Below are positions 9,169-19,086 of a stretch of DNA of 64,000 nucleotides, in pieces (position 1 is the stretch's first letter; each line of letters opens with the position of its first letter). The stretch spans positions 1 through 64,000 of the forward strand of contig DVGZ01000073.1 in NCBI GenBank assembly GCA_018712435.1. The letters run 5' to 3'. The notes under the pieces are model-generated. The model saw only the letters and a program-made list of their open reading frames with translations. It was not told where the DNA came from and did not search any database. The stretch comes from Candidatus Caccousia avicola. GTDB taxonomy: Bacteria; Bacillota; Clostridia; Oscillospirales; Acutalibacteraceae. The position numbers and the translations under genes were made by a program.

Positions 9169-10002
9169 ATGGGAATTGTATTTTATGAAGCGCACCATCA
9201 TCCCGAACCGGATTTTCCGGTGATATTCCGCTTCGACACGGTGCGGCCGGCCGGAGGGGCTGGAGAGCTGCACTGGCATGAAGCGCTGGAATTCCTTTGG
9301 TGCGTGGAAGGGGAAGGTGTGGTGATTTCGGATGAGGAACGCGTGCCGCTTACTCCGGGAGATCTGGTGGTGGTGGACGCGAATCGGATTCATACCGTTT
9401 GCACGGATCATGGTCTGTGCCGGTATTACTGTTTGATTCCGTCGGCCAGTCTCTTTGAGCACACGGAGCTTCCCGCCGGGCGGCTGCCCGTGCTGTCCCG
9501 TGTGACGGATGCGGATGCGTGCGGCGCCATGCGCCGGATTGTCGGGGAGATGGAGCGGAAGGGGCCGTATTACCGGGAAGCGGTGCGGGCGCTGATTCTG
9601 GAGCTGTATGTGGCTCTGTACCGCAGCAATGTGCGCGAGGGAGCGCGCTCTCTGCCCGGAGCGGTTTCCGGGCGTGTGGAGCTGGTGAAGAAGGTAGTCG
9701 GCTATGTGTGCGGACACTATACGGAACCGCTTTCCCTGGATCAGCTCTGCCGGGAAACCGGCTTCAGCAAATCCTATGTGTGTCATGTTTTCAAGGAGAT
9801 GACCGGCCAGACGGTGCTGAATTATGTCAATTTTCTGCGGTGCAATCATGCGCGCAGCCTGCTTGCGTCGGGAAAATACAATGTGGGGGAGAGCGCCATC
9901 CAAAGCGGCTTTTCCAACCTGTCCTATTTTTCGCGCACCTACCGCCGTATGATGGGGGAGCTTCCCTCGGTGCAGAGGGAACAGACGCGCGCGGGGGAGT
10001 AG
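9169..10002 (+). CDS. AraC family transcriptional regulator
   Basis: N-terminal cupin (ELHWHEALEFLWCVEGEG), C-terminal AraC HTH (LSLDQLCRETGFSKSYVCHVFKEMTGQTVLNYVNFLR); RBS ggagg. Confidence 0.93.
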   Translation: MGIVFYEAHHHPEPDFPVIFRFDTVRPAGGAGELHWHEALEFLWCVEGEGVVISDEERVPLTPGDLVVVDANRIHTVCTDHGLCRYYCLIPSASLFEHTELPAGRLPVLSRVTDADACGAMRRIVGEMERKGPYYREAVRALILELYVALYRSNVREGARSLPGAVSGRVELVKKVVGYVCGHYTEPLSLDQLCRETGFSKSYVCHVFKEMTGQTVLNYVNFLRCNHARSLLASGKYNVGESAIQSGFSNLSYFSRTYRRMMGELPSVQREQTRAGE

Positions 10003-10124
10003 AATCCGGGTGAAATTCGTCACATTATCCAAATCTCCTTGACGGAAAAAGCGCGATTCTCTATAATAATGATAGAGAGCACAAAAGGCACAGCGCCGGG
10101 GTCGCCCGGCAGGAAGGAGCCGAT

Positions 10125-11723
10125 ATGGAACTGAGTTTTTTGGGAGCGGCCCATGAGGTGACGGGAAGCTGTCACTATCTGAAGGCCTGCGGGCTTCATA
10201 TTCTGGTCGACTGCGGTATGCAGCAGGGGCCGGACGAATACGAAAATCAGGAAATCCCCGTCAATCCGGCGGAGATTGATTATGTTCTGCTCACGCATGC
10301 GCACATCGACCATTCCGGACGGCTGCCGCTGCTGTATGCCAAGGGGTTCCGCGGAACGGTGATCGCCACGGAGGCCACTGTGGATCTGTGCGGGATCATG
10401 CTTCGTGACAGCGCGCACATTCAGATGTTTGAAGCGGAATGGCGCAACCGCAAAGCCAAACGTTCGGGACATCCGGAGTATATCCCGCTCTATGACATGA
10501 ACGACGCGGAAGGCGTGCTCAAACGCTTTCGTTCCTGCCAGTATGGGGAGACGATCCGCCTGAGCGCGTCGGTGGAGATCCGCTATGTGGATGTGGGTCA
10601 TCTGCTCGGCTCCGCCAGCATTGAGGTCTGGGTGGAGGAAAATTCCGAGAAACGGAAGATTGTCTTTTCCGGCGATATCGGCAATATCAACCAGCCCCTT
10701 CTGCGGGATCCCCAGAAGATCGAAGAAGCCGATTATGTCGTCATGGAGTGCACCTACGGGGACAGAAGCCACGACGCGCCGCCCGATTACGCGAAGGAGC
10801 TGGCGAACGTGATCCAGCGCACCTTTGACCGCGGCGGAAACGTGGTAATTCCGTCCTTTGCCGTCGGGCGCACGCAGGAGCTGCTGTATTTCCTGCGCCG
10901 GATCAAGACGGAGGGACTGGTGAAGGATCACGGTGATTTCCCCGTGTATGTGGACAGCCCGATGGCCGTGGAGGCAACCAATATTTTCAAGGAAAATGTG
11001 GTGGGCTATTACGATCAGGAGGCGATGGATCTGATCCGCCGGGGAATCAACCCGCTCGGCGTTTCCAATCTCCGTCTGTCCGTGACAAGCGACGATTCCA
11101 AAGAGATCAACAACAGCGGAGGCTGCAAGGTCATTCTGTCGGCCAGCGGCATGTGCGAGGCGGGCCGCATCAAGCACCACCTGAAGCATAACCTGTGGCG
11201 GCCGGAGTGTACCATTCTGTTTGTCGGCTACCAGGCGGAGGGCACGCTGGGCCGCGCGATTCTGGAGGGCGCGGATTCCGTCAAGCTGTTCGGCGAGGAG
11301 ATTGAGGTCCGCGCGGAGATCTGCCGTCTGAGCGGAATCAGCGGCCACGCGGACAATAAGGGGCTGCTGCGGTGGGTGCAGAACTTTTCCCCGAAGCCGA
11401 AGCGCGTGTTTATCGTCCACGGGGAAAGCAGCGTCTGCGACCTCTTTGCCATGCGCCTGCGGGATGAATTCGGTCTGCGTGCGACGGCGCCTTATCCGGG
11501 AGCCCGGTACGATCTGCTCCGCAACACCTGTCTGGAGGAGGGCGTGCAGGAAAAGGTCCGCAAGCCTTCTCCCGCGCGCCGCGCGTCGGCGGTGTTTCAG
11601 CGTCTGGTGGACGCCGGAAAGCGGCTGGCGATCGTCATCCGCCACAACGAGGGCGGAGCCAACAAGGATTTGGCAAAGTTTGCCGATCAAATCAACGCCC
11701 TGTGCGACAAGTGGGATCGCTGA
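10125..11723 (+). CDS. MBL-fold metallo-hydrolase / CPSF-like RNA-processing exonuclease (beta-CASP, RMMBL)
   Basis: VLLTHAHIDHSGRLPLLYAKGF, VIPSFAVGRTQELLYFL, ILSASGMCEAGRIKHHLKHNL, HADNKGLLRW. Confidence 0.92.
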   Translation: MELSFLGAAHEVTGSCHYLKACGLHILVDCGMQQGPDEYENQEIPVNPAEIDYVLLTHAHIDHSGRLPLLYAKGFRGTVIATEATVDLCGIMLRDSAHIQMFEAEWRNRKAKRSGHPEYIPLYDMNDAEGVLKRFRSCQYGETIRLSASVEIRYVDVGHLLGSASIEVWVEENSEKRKIVFSGDIGNINQPLLRDPQKIEEADYVVMECTYGDRSHDAPPDYAKELANVIQRTFDRGGNVVIPSFAVGRTQELLYFLRRIKTEGLVKDHGDFPVYVDSPMAVEATNIFKENVVGYYDQEAMDLIRRGINPLGVSNLRLSVTSDDSKEINNSGGCKVILSASGMCEAGRIKHHLKHNLWRPECTILFVGYQAEGTLGRAILEGADSVKLFGEEIEVRAEICRLSGISGHADNKGLLRWVQNFSPKPKRVFIVHGESSVCDLFAMRLRDEFGLRATAPYPGARYDLLRNTCLEEGVQEKVRKPSPARRASAVFQRLVDAGKRLAIVIRHNEGGANKDLAKFADQINALCDKWDR

Positions 11724-11821
11724 CCGATCGTGGGGGCGCGGAAAAAGTGGTATGGAGCCGCCCGTGCGGGAACCATCCGGCATGGGAAGCGGCCTGACGA
11801 GAAAGAAAGGGAGAAAGAATC

Positions 11822-12958
11822 ATGATTTTGAAAAATGGACGGCTGGTCAATGAGGATTTCGATCTGGTGCAGATGGATCTGCGCACGGAAGGCGACCGGA
11901 TCCGGGAAATCGGCGCAAGTTTGACGGGAGAGGAAACGCTCGACTGCGCCGGATGCATTGTGACGCCGGGCTTTGTGGACGTGCACATTCACGGCTGTGT
12001 CGGTGCGGATACCTGTGACGGCGAGGAGGAGTCGATCCGCAAAATGGCGCGTCATCTCGTGACCAAGGGCGTTACCTCCTTCTGTCCCACCACCATGACG
12101 GTGTCGACCGAGGAGATCCGCGCCGCTCTGCGCGCCGCGCGCGGCTGCATGGAGCGTCCGCAGGAGGGCGCGCGCGTCCTCGGCGTGAACATGGAAGGGC
12201 CGTTCATCTCCGCGAAGAAAAAGGGAGCGCAGAAGGAAGAATACGTCCGCAATCCCGACTGGGAGCTGTTCCGCTCGCTGTATGAGGACTGCGGCGGCAT
12301 TGTGCGCCTGGTGGATATCGCGCCCGAGTGTGAGGGAGCGCAGACGTTTGTGGAGCGGGCCAAGGAACTCTGCACCGTCTCCATCGCCCATACGGAAGCG
12401 GATTTCGAGCAGGCGAAGCAGTCCTTTGCCTGGGGTATTACGCACGCGACCCATTTGTACAACGCCATGAGCGGCCTGACGCACCGCGCGCCCGGCGTGG
12501 TTGGGGCTGTGATGGATACGCCGACTGTCCGCGCGGAGCTGATCTGCGACGGTTTCCACATTAACCCCGCCGTCCTGCGGATTACCTTCCGCATCCTGGG
12601 CGAGGATCGCACGGTGGTTGTCAGCGACTCGATGCGCGCGGCAGGACAGCCGGACGGCGATTATGATCTTGGCGGGCAGATGGTACAGGTGCGCGGCGGC
12701 CATGCCCTTCTCCCGGACGGCACGATCGCCGGTTCCACCACGAACCTGCATGAGGAGCTGAAAAATCTGATCTCCTTCGGCATCCCGTTCCGTCAGGCGG
12801 TCAAATCCGTCACCATCAACCCGGCGCGTGAAGCGGGCGCGGCCGACCGCGTCGGCAGTCTGGCTCCCGGCAAGCTGGCGGACGCTGTCGTTCTGGACGC
12901 TGCTACCTATGATATCCGTTTTGTTCTGATGAACGGTTCTGTTGTTTATCGGGCGTAA
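11822..12958 (+). CDS. nagA: N-acetylglucosamine-6-phosphate deacetylase
   Basis: PGFVDVHIHGCVGADTCDG, GVNMEGPFIS, HLYNAMSGLTHRAPGVVGAV, AGSTTNLHEELKNL. Confidence 0.95.
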   Translation: MILKNGRLVNEDFDLVQMDLRTEGDRIREIGASLTGEETLDCAGCIVTPGFVDVHIHGCVGADTCDGEEESIRKMARHLVTKGVTSFCPTTMTVSTEEIRAALRAARGCMERPQEGARVLGVNMEGPFISAKKKGAQKEEYVRNPDWELFRSLYEDCGGIVRLVDIAPECEGAQTFVERAKELCTVSIAHTEADFEQAKQSFAWGITHATHLYNAMSGLTHRAPGVVGAVMDTPTVRAELICDGFHINPAVLRITFRILGEDRTVVVSDSMRAAGQPDGDYDLGGQMVQVRGGHALLPDGTIAGSTTNLHEELKNLISFGIPFRQAVKSVTINPAREAGAADRVGSLAPGKLADAVVLDAATYDIRFVLMNGSVVYRA

Positions 12959-12984
12959 CGCTCAAAAAGTGCAAACATGAAGTT

Positions 12985-13045
12985 TTCGCACAAGCCTTTT
13001 TCAAAAGGCTTGTAGGGGTGAAGGGGGCAACGCCCCCTTCGAAAG
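12985..13045. repeat. Intergenic hairpin-rich element (two adjacent perfect or near-perfect inverted repeats)
   Basis: acaagcctttt-tc-aaaaggcttgt and aagggggc-aac-gccccctt. Confidence 0.6.
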
Positions 13046-13120
13046 GTGCGAAGCCACAGAAAAGCCAGAAAAAAGAGCGAAGCGAATTTTTTCGGACCTC
13101 TATCACTTTTCTCAAAAGAA

Positions 13121-13166
13121 ATCGGCCCTCCTGCGATTGGACGTCGCAAGGGGGCCGATATTTTTT
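13121..13166 (+). terminator. Intrinsic terminator
   Basis: atcggcccTcctgcgattggacgtcgcaagggggccgat followed by tttttt. Confidence 0.7.
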
Positions 13167-13229
13167 CTATACTTCCGGTTCCACCGCAGGAAACGGAGTG
13201 CGCGGCAGACCTGCCGCAGGCTCGCAAAT

Positions 13230-14399
13230 TTAATTTGCCGCCTTAATCACACGAACGCGAATCACTTCGTCAAGCGCGTCCATGGCCTGCGCCGCGTTGG
13301 CGGTGACGTCGCCAGTCACATCCAGAATGGTGTAGGCATATTCCTTGCGGGATTTGCTCGCCATGTTCTCGATGTTCACACCGGCCTGCGCCAGTACGCC
13401 GGAGAAGCGGCTGATGGTGTTCGGAATGTTGCGGTGTACAATGCAGATACGGCTTCCCTCGCGCGGCATGGAGACGGCGGGAAGGTTGACGGAATTGCGA
13501 ATGTTTCCGTTTTCCAGATAATCAATCAGCTCGAGAGCCGCCATACGGGCGCAGTTGTCCTCGCTTTCCGGCGTGGACGCGCCGAGATGCGGCATTGCGA
13601 TCACGTTTTTCGCTCCGAGAATCGTGTCGTCCGCGAAATCGGTCGCGTAAGCGGCCACCTTGCCGGACTCCAGAGCGGCGGCAACGTCCGCGCTGTTGAC
13701 GAGATCACCGCGGGCCAGATTGAGCAGGCGCACGCCGTCCTTCATCTTCGCGATGCTGGAAGCGTTGATCATCTCGCGCGTGTCCGGCGTGAGCGGGACA
13801 TGCAGCGTGATATAGTCGCACTTGGCATAAATTTCATCGAGCGTCTGCGCGTGATGGACAGCGCTCGAAAGGCCCCAGGCCGTCTCCACGGACAGGAACG
13901 GATCGTAGCCGTATACCTCCATCCCCAGGCTGACGGCGGCGCTGCTCACCAGCACGCCGATCGCGCCGAGTCCGACCACGCCGAGCGTTTTTCCGCTGAT
14001 TTCGGGGCCGACGTAAGCGCCCTTGCCCTTTTCCACCAGCTTGGAAATCTCCGCCCCCTGGCCTTTGAGCGTGCGCAGCCACTCGATGCCGTCGACAATG
14101 CGGCGGGAGGACAGCAGCAGCGCGGCCAGCACCAGCTCCTTGACCGCGTTGGCGTTTGCGCCGGGGGTGTTGAACACGGCGATTCCCTGTTCGCTGCATT
14201 TGTCCAGCGGGATGTTGTTGACGCCCGCGCCCGCACGGGCAATGGCCAGAAGCTCGGGATTGAACTCCATCTCGTGCATCGAAGCGGAGCGAACCAGAAT
14301 GGCGTCCGGGTTCTGCACGTCAGTACCGCAGACGTAATTGGCGTTGAAGCAGGAGGTTCCCACCTCGGAAATTTTATTCAGGCATTGAATCTGATACAT
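13230..14399 (-). CDS. serA: Phosphoglycerate dehydrogenase (3-PGDH family, C-terminal ACT domain)
   Basis: LGVVGLGAIGVLVSSAAVSLGMEVYGYDPF; HVPLTPDTREMI; C-terminal VHRNIPNTISRFSGVLAQAGVNIENMASK ACT. Confidence 0.92.
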   Translation of the reverse strand: MYQIQCLNKISEVGTSCFNANYVCGTDVQNPDAILVRSASMHEMEFNPELLAIARAGAGVNNIPLDKCSEQGIAVFNTPGANANAVKELVLAALLLSSRRIVDGIEWLRTLKGQGAEISKLVEKGKGAYVGPEISGKTLGVVGLGAIGVLVSSAAVSLGMEVYGYDPFLSVETAWGLSSAVHHAQTLDEIYAKCDYITLHVPLTPDTREMINASSIAKMKDGVRLLNLARGDLVNSADVAAALESGKVAAYATDFADDTILGAKNVIAMPHLGASTPESEDNCARMAALELIDYLENGNIRNSVNLPAVSMPREGSRICIVHRNIPNTISRFSGVLAQAGVNIENMASKSRKEYAYTILDVTGDVTANAAQAMDALDEVIRVRVIKAAN

Positions 14400-14404
14400 G
14401 TGAA

Positions 14405-15490
14405 TCACCCGTTTTCCTTTTCAAAATCAGCCATGAACGCGACGAGCTTTTCCACGCCCTCCACCGGCATGGCGTTGTAGATGGAGGCGCGCATTCCGCC
14501 CACGGAGCGGTGTCCTTTGAGGTTGACAAATCCGGCGTCGGACGCGGCCTTCACGAATTTCGCGTCGAGCTCGTCGCTGCCCGTTACAAACGGGATGTTC
14601 ATCAGCGAGCGGTCCTTCGGCACGACGGTGCCGGAGAACAGCTTGGAATTGTCGAGGAAGGAGTACAGCATGGCGGCTTTCTTCTCGTTGATCTCCTTCA
14701 TCTTCTCCAGGCCGCCGATTTCGTCGCGGATCCATTCCAGCACAAGGCCGGCCATGTAAATGTTATAGCACGGCGGAGTGTTGTACATAGAGCCGTTGTC
14801 CGCATGCGTCTGGTAGTTGAACATGGTGGGCGTGATGTCCATCGCGCGGCCGATCAGATCCTCACGGATGATCACGACCGTCAGACCGGCGGGGGCCATG
14901 TTTTTCTGTGCTCCGGCGTAGAGCAGAGCGAAGCGGCTCACGTCGATCGGCTCGCTCAGGATGCAGGAGGAAATGTCCGCCACCAGCGGCACGTCTCCCG
15001 TATCCGGCAGCTCGGTAAAGCGGGTGCCGTAGATGGTGTTGTTCAGGCAGATGTGGAAATAGTCCGCGTCCTTTGTGAAGGTAGCGGGATCCAACTCCGG
15101 AATATAGGAGAAGGTCTTATCCTTCGAGGAAGCCACCACATGGGCTTCTCCGTAGCGTGCGGCTTCCTGATAGGCTTTGGTGGCCCACTGGCCGGTCAGC
15201 ACAAAGTCAGCCTTGCCGCTCTTCGTCATCAGATTCATCGGGATCATCGCAAACTGCGAGGAAGCGCCGCCCTGCAGGAACAAAACCTTGTAATTCTGCG
15301 GGATTCCCATGACCTCGCGCAGAAGACTTTCCGCGGAATCAATGATGCCCTGATACACCTTGGAACGGTGTGACATCTCCATCACAGATTGGCCGCAGCC
15401 GTTGTAATCGAGCATTTCGCCGGCAGCGCGGCGAAGGACGGATTCCGGCAGCATGGAAGGTCCGGCGGAAAAATTGTAAACGCGATTCAT
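14405..15490 (-). CDS. serC: Phosphoserine aminotransferase
   Basis: MNRVYNFSAGPSMLPESVLRRAAGEMLDYNGCGQSVMEMSHRSK. Confidence 0.96.
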   Translation of the reverse strand: MNRVYNFSAGPSMLPESVLRRAAGEMLDYNGCGQSVMEMSHRSKVYQGIIDSAESLLREVMGIPQNYKVLFLQGGASSQFAMIPMNLMTKSGKADFVLTGQWATKAYQEAARYGEAHVVASSKDKTFSYIPELDPATFTKDADYFHICLNNTIYGTRFTELPDTGDVPLVADISSCILSEPIDVSRFALLYAGAQKNMAPAGLTVVIIREDLIGRAMDITPTMFNYQTHADNGSMYNTPPCYNIYMAGLVLEWIRDEIGGLEKMKEINEKKAAMLYSFLDNSKLFSGTVVPKDRSLMNIPFVTGSDELDAKFVKAASDAGFVNLKGHRSVGGMRASIYNAMPVEGVEKLVAFMADFEKENG

Positions 15491-15659
15491 TGAGTGCTTA
15501 CCTCCAATTCAATAACTTCCGATCCCCTTCGGGAAAAGTATATGAAGTATTATAGTGCTTTAACTTACTAAAGTCAAGAAGGATCCGGCCTTTTTCCATA
15601 ATTTTTGAAAGAAGGACGTCGAGATTATGCATATGCTGTCCGGAGGTGCCGGAAATGGC

Positions 15660-15689
15660 TTGACAAGCTCCCGAGGGGTGGAGTACAAT
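15660..15689 (+). promoter_or_regulatory. Sigma-A-type promoter of the zinc operon
   Basis: TTGACA (15660-15665), 18-bp spacer, TACAAT (15684-15689). Confidence 0.75.
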
Positions 15690-15717
15690 CGTAAATGCAA
15701 ATCATTTGCATTTACGA
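15689..15717. promoter_or_regulatory. 29-bp perfect palindromic operator (probable Zur/Fur-family site)
   Basis: tcgtaaatgcaaat-c-atttgcatttacga overlapping the -10/+1 of the zinc ABC operon. Confidence 0.8.
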
Positions 15718-15748
15718 CACGGGATTTTCCGAGAAAGGCAGTGAAACT

Positions 15749-16696
15749 ATGAGAATACGGCGCGCCGCCGCTTTCCTGCTGGCGCTTTGCCTGGCGCTTC
15801 TTTCCGGGTGCGGCAGGGCGGAAACGCAGGAGGAACCGGCGTTTCGCGTGGTGACGTCCTTCTATCCTATGTATATTATGGCGTTGAACGTGACAGACGG
15901 GATTGAGGGCGTTCAGGTGGAAAATATGGCAGGACAGCAAGCAGGCTGTCTGCACGATTACCAGCTTCAGACCAAAGACATGAAAAATTTGGAGCAGGCG
16001 GATGTATTCGTCATCAACGGCGCGGGGATGGAAAGCTTTCTGGACAAGGTGACAAGCCAGCTTCCCGGGCTTTCGATTGTGGATACCAGCGAGGGGCTTC
16101 CGCTTATCGAGAGCGGCGAGGACGGTTCCCATCTCCATGAGGAGGACGGACACGAGCATACCGAGGACGACGGACATGACCATGGGGACGTGAACCCGCA
16201 TATCTGGGTCAGCATTTCCGAGTGCATCGGGCAGGTGGAGAATCTCAGCGAGGGCCTGCAAAAAGCGGATCCGGCGCATGCGGAGCAGTACCGCGCCAAT
16301 ACCGAAGCATATGTGGAAAAGCTTTCGGAGCTGCGCGATCGGATGCACGAAGCGATCGATCCGCTGCCCAACCGGAATATCGTGACCTTTCACGAGGCCT
16401 TCCCCTATTTCGCGGAGGAGTTTGATCTCAACGTGGTGAAGGTGGTGAACCGGGAACCGGACAGCCAGCCGAGCGCCCGGGAGCTGGCGGAGACGATCCG
16501 GCTGGTGGAGGACGCGGGTGTGGCGGCGGTGTTTGCCGAACCGCAGTACCCGGAAAGCGCCGCCGATATTATCGCGTCGGAGAGCGGGATCCGGGTCTGG
16601 ACGCTGGATCCGGTGACGACCGGCCCGGACGATAAGGACGCATATCTGAACGCGATGGAACAAAATATGGAAACGCTGGTGCAAGCGCTTTCGTGA
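15749..16696 (+). CDS. znuA: Zinc ABC transporter substrate-binding lipoprotein
   Basis: Lipobox LLSGCG; His-rich loop HLHEEDGHEHTEDDGHDHGD; PHIWVSISECIGQVENL. Confidence 0.92.
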   Translation: MRIRRAAAFLLALCLALLSGCGRAETQEEPAFRVVTSFYPMYIMALNVTDGIEGVQVENMAGQQAGCLHDYQLQTKDMKNLEQADVFVINGAGMESFLDKVTSQLPGLSIVDTSEGLPLIESGEDGSHLHEEDGHEHTEDDGHDHGDVNPHIWVSISECIGQVENLSEGLQKADPAHAEQYRANTEAYVEKLSELRDRMHEAIDPLPNRNIVTFHEAFPYFAEEFDLNVVKVVNREPDSQPSARELAETIRLVEDAGVAAVFAEPQYPESAADIIASESGIRVWTLDPVTTGPDDKDAYLNAMEQNMETLVQALS

Positions 16697-16708
16697 GGAG
16701 GAAACAGC

Positions 16709-17515
16709 ATGACGCAAGAAAAGCCGCATTCCTGCCCGGACTGCTCCAACTGTGCGCAGGCGGGCTGCAACTGTGTGGACTGCCAGTGCAGCGTGCGGAT
16801 TCGCGGGCTGGGGGTAAAGAAGAAGGACGGCGTGATCCTGCACGACGTCAATTTGAATGTGCGCCACGGGGAAATTATGGCGCTGATTGGGCGCAACGGC
16901 GCGGGAAAAACGACGCTGCTCAAAGCGCTTTTGGGACGGATTCCCTATACCGGAGAGATCCAGTTTACAAGCCATAAGGGCGAGCGGGTGGAAAAACCGA
17001 AAATCGGCTACGTGCCGCAGAATTTGCTGTTTGATCATTCCTCCCCGATGTCCGTGGGAGACATGCTCTGCGCCAATCTGTCCCGCTTCCCTGTGTGGCT
17101 GGGGCAGAAAAAAGCGGCGCGCCGCCGCGCGGCGGAGATGCTGGAACGGGCGGGAGCGGGACCGGAGCTGCTGAACAAAAAGCTCGGCAATCTCTCCGGC
17201 GGCGAGCTTCAGCGCGTGCTGCTGGCCTTTGCTCTCGAACCGATGCCGGACCTTCTGCTGCTGGATGAGCCTGTGTCCGCCGTGGACCGCCGGGGCATCG
17301 AGGTTTTTTATGAGCTGGTCTGCTCGCTGCGTGTGCGCTACCACATGCCGGTGATTCTGGTATCGCATGATTTGTCCCATGTAAGACAATATGCCACATC
17401 CGCGGCGCTGCTGGACCGGACCATCCGCATCAGCGGAGAGGTGGAGCAGGTGATGGCGTCCCGCGAGGTGCGGGAGACGTTCGGCCTGCCCGCGCCGGAA
17501 GGGGAGGAACAGTGA
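16709..17515 (+). CDS. znuC: Zinc ABC transporter ATP-binding protein with Cys-rich N-terminal extension
   Basis: Walker A GRNGAGKTTLL, signature LSGGELQRVLLAFAL, Walker B LLLLDEPVSAVD; N-term CPDCSNCAQAGCNCVDCQC. Confidence 0.93.
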   Translation: MTQEKPHSCPDCSNCAQAGCNCVDCQCSVRIRGLGVKKKDGVILHDVNLNVRHGEIMALIGRNGAGKTTLLKALLGRIPYTGEIQFTSHKGERVEKPKIGYVPQNLLFDHSSPMSVGDMLCANLSRFPVWLGQKKAARRRAAEMLERAGAGPELLNKKLGNLSGGELQRVLLAFALEPMPDLLLLDEPVSAVDRRGIEVFYELVCSLRVRYHMPVILVSHDLSHVRQYATSAALLDRTIRISGEVEQVMASREVRETFGLPAPEGEEQ

Positions 17516-17516
17516 G

Positions 17517-18371
17517 ATGGAATTTATTTACCGCGTGATTGACACGCTTCTTCCGTTTGAATGGATGGAATTCAACTTCATGAAAAACGCCTTTGTGGCG
17601 GTTCTTCTCATTACGCCGCTGTTTGGCCTGGTGGGGACGATGATCGTCAACAACCGCATGAGCTTCTTTTCGGACGCGCTCGGCCACTCCGCGCTTACGG
17701 GCATTGCAATCGGCGTGCTGCTGGGGGTGGACAACTATCTTTTGTCCATGCTTGGCTTCGCGCTGCTGTTCGCGGTGGGCATTTCGGCGGTGATCGGTTC
17801 GGGCGTCTCCTCCGCTGATACAATCATCGGCGTGTTTTCCAGCACGGGGCTGGCGCTCGGCGTGGTGCTGCTCTCGGCCAGCGGGGGATTTTCGAAGTAT
17901 TCCAGCTATCTGATCGGAGATATCCTCACCGTCCAACCGGAGGAGATCGCCCTGCTGGGCTGCGTGCTGATCGTTGTGCTGCTGGTGTGGGGGCTTTTCT
18001 TTAACCGTTTCCTGCTCACGAGTATCAACGGGGATCTGGCGGCCAGCAAGAACATCCGCGAGGGCGCGCTGCAAAAGATCTTCGTGATTCTGGTGGCCGT
18101 GCTTGTCACCGTGTCGATCAAGTGGGTCGGCGTGCTGATCATCAATTCGCTGCTGGTGCTTCCCGCCGCGTCGGCGCGCAACGTGGCCCGTTCCATGCGC
18201 TCCTATCACGCGTGGAGTGTGGGCGTTTCGATGTTCTCCGGCGTCACGGGGCTGATCCTGTCGTACTACCTCGGCACGGCGGCGGGGGGAACGATCGTGC
18301 TGGTGGCCGCCGTGGTGTTTGCCGTCACCTTTGCGGTGGGAGCTTTGAGCGGACGGCGGCGGGCGGCGTAG
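17517..18371 (+). CDS. znuB: Zinc ABC transporter permease
   Basis: ABC-3 family permease: FFSDALGHSALTGIAIGVLLG.., SIKWVGVLIINSLLVLPAASARN. Confidence 0.93.
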   Translation: MEFIYRVIDTLLPFEWMEFNFMKNAFVAVLLITPLFGLVGTMIVNNRMSFFSDALGHSALTGIAIGVLLGVDNYLLSMLGFALLFAVGISAVIGSGVSSADTIIGVFSSTGLALGVVLLSASGGFSKYSSYLIGDILTVQPEEIALLGCVLIVVLLVWGLFFNRFLLTSINGDLAASKNIREGALQKIFVILVAVLVTVSIKWVGVLIINSLLVLPAASARNVARSMRSYHAWSVGVSMFSGVTGLILSYYLGTAAGGTIVLVAAVVFAVTFAVGALSGRRRAA

Positions 18372-18384
18372 CGGCAAGAACGGC

Positions 18385-19086
18385 TCAGCCGCATGATCGC
18401 ACCAGAGCGGAGAACAGCGCCGCCGCGCCCTTGTCTGATGCAAAGCGGAACTCCGGGTGCCACTGTACCCCCAGCAGGAACCGGCTTTCCGGCCGCCAGA
18501 CAGCTTCGATGATACCGTCGGAGGAACGGGCCGCCGCCCGGAGCGAGGGAGCGCAGTCGCGCACAGCCTGATGGTGAGTGCTGTTGACCGCGTATTCATG
18601 CGTTCCAAGCAACGAAAACAGCGGGGACGCTTCTTCGATGCGCACGGTGTGCACCGTCATATCGAACGGCGGCCGCTGGCTGTGGCAGAGCGGGGAGCCG
18701 GTCTGCGAGGGCAGATCCTGCCACAGCGTCCCGCCCAGCCCCACGTTGATCAGCTGGATCCCCCGGCAGATTCCAAGTACGGGCAGATCCCGCTCCAAAG
18801 CCAGGCGCAGCAGGGAAAGCTCCATCTCATCCCGCTGCGGACACACCTCGCCGCACGCGGCCAGCATTTCCTCGCCGTAGCGCGAGGGGTGCACGTCCAC
18901 GCCGCCGGTGAACAGCAGGCCGTCGCAGACGAGGGAAGCTTCGCGCACGGTATCGGGGGAGAGCGGCGGCAGAAGCAGGGGAATACCGCCCGCCGCTTCG
19001 ATGGCCTGCAAATAGTGCAGGCGCGCCTGCATGGTATGGTGGTCGCTGTCGAGGCTGGGAGTCAGGCCGATGACAGGTTTTTTCAT
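18385..19086 (-). CDS. Class I glutamine amidotransferase-like / gamma-glutamyl hydrolase family (peptidase C26)
   Basis: MKKPVIGLTPSLDSDHHTMQARLHYLQAIEAAGG; LGICRGIQLINVGLGGTLWQDL; NSTHHQAV; GVQWHPEF. Confidence 0.92.
   Translation of the reverse strand: MKKPVIGLTPSLDSDHHTMQARLHYLQAIEAAGGIPLLLPPLSPDTVREASLVCDGLLFTGGVDVHPSRYGEEMLAACGEVCPQRDEMELSLLRLALERDLPVLGICRGIQLINVGLGGTLWQDLPSQTGSPLCHSQRPPFDMTVHTVRIEEASPLFSLLGTHEYAVNSTHHQAVRDCAPSLRAAARSSDGIIEAVWRPESRFLLGVQWHPEFRFASDKGAAALFSALVRSCG

Noticed and set aside
15695-15748. Upstream ATG giving a longer ZnuA
   Set aside because: This ATG lies inside the palindromic operator at the promoter; ATG 15749 gives a proper lipoprotein signal peptide.
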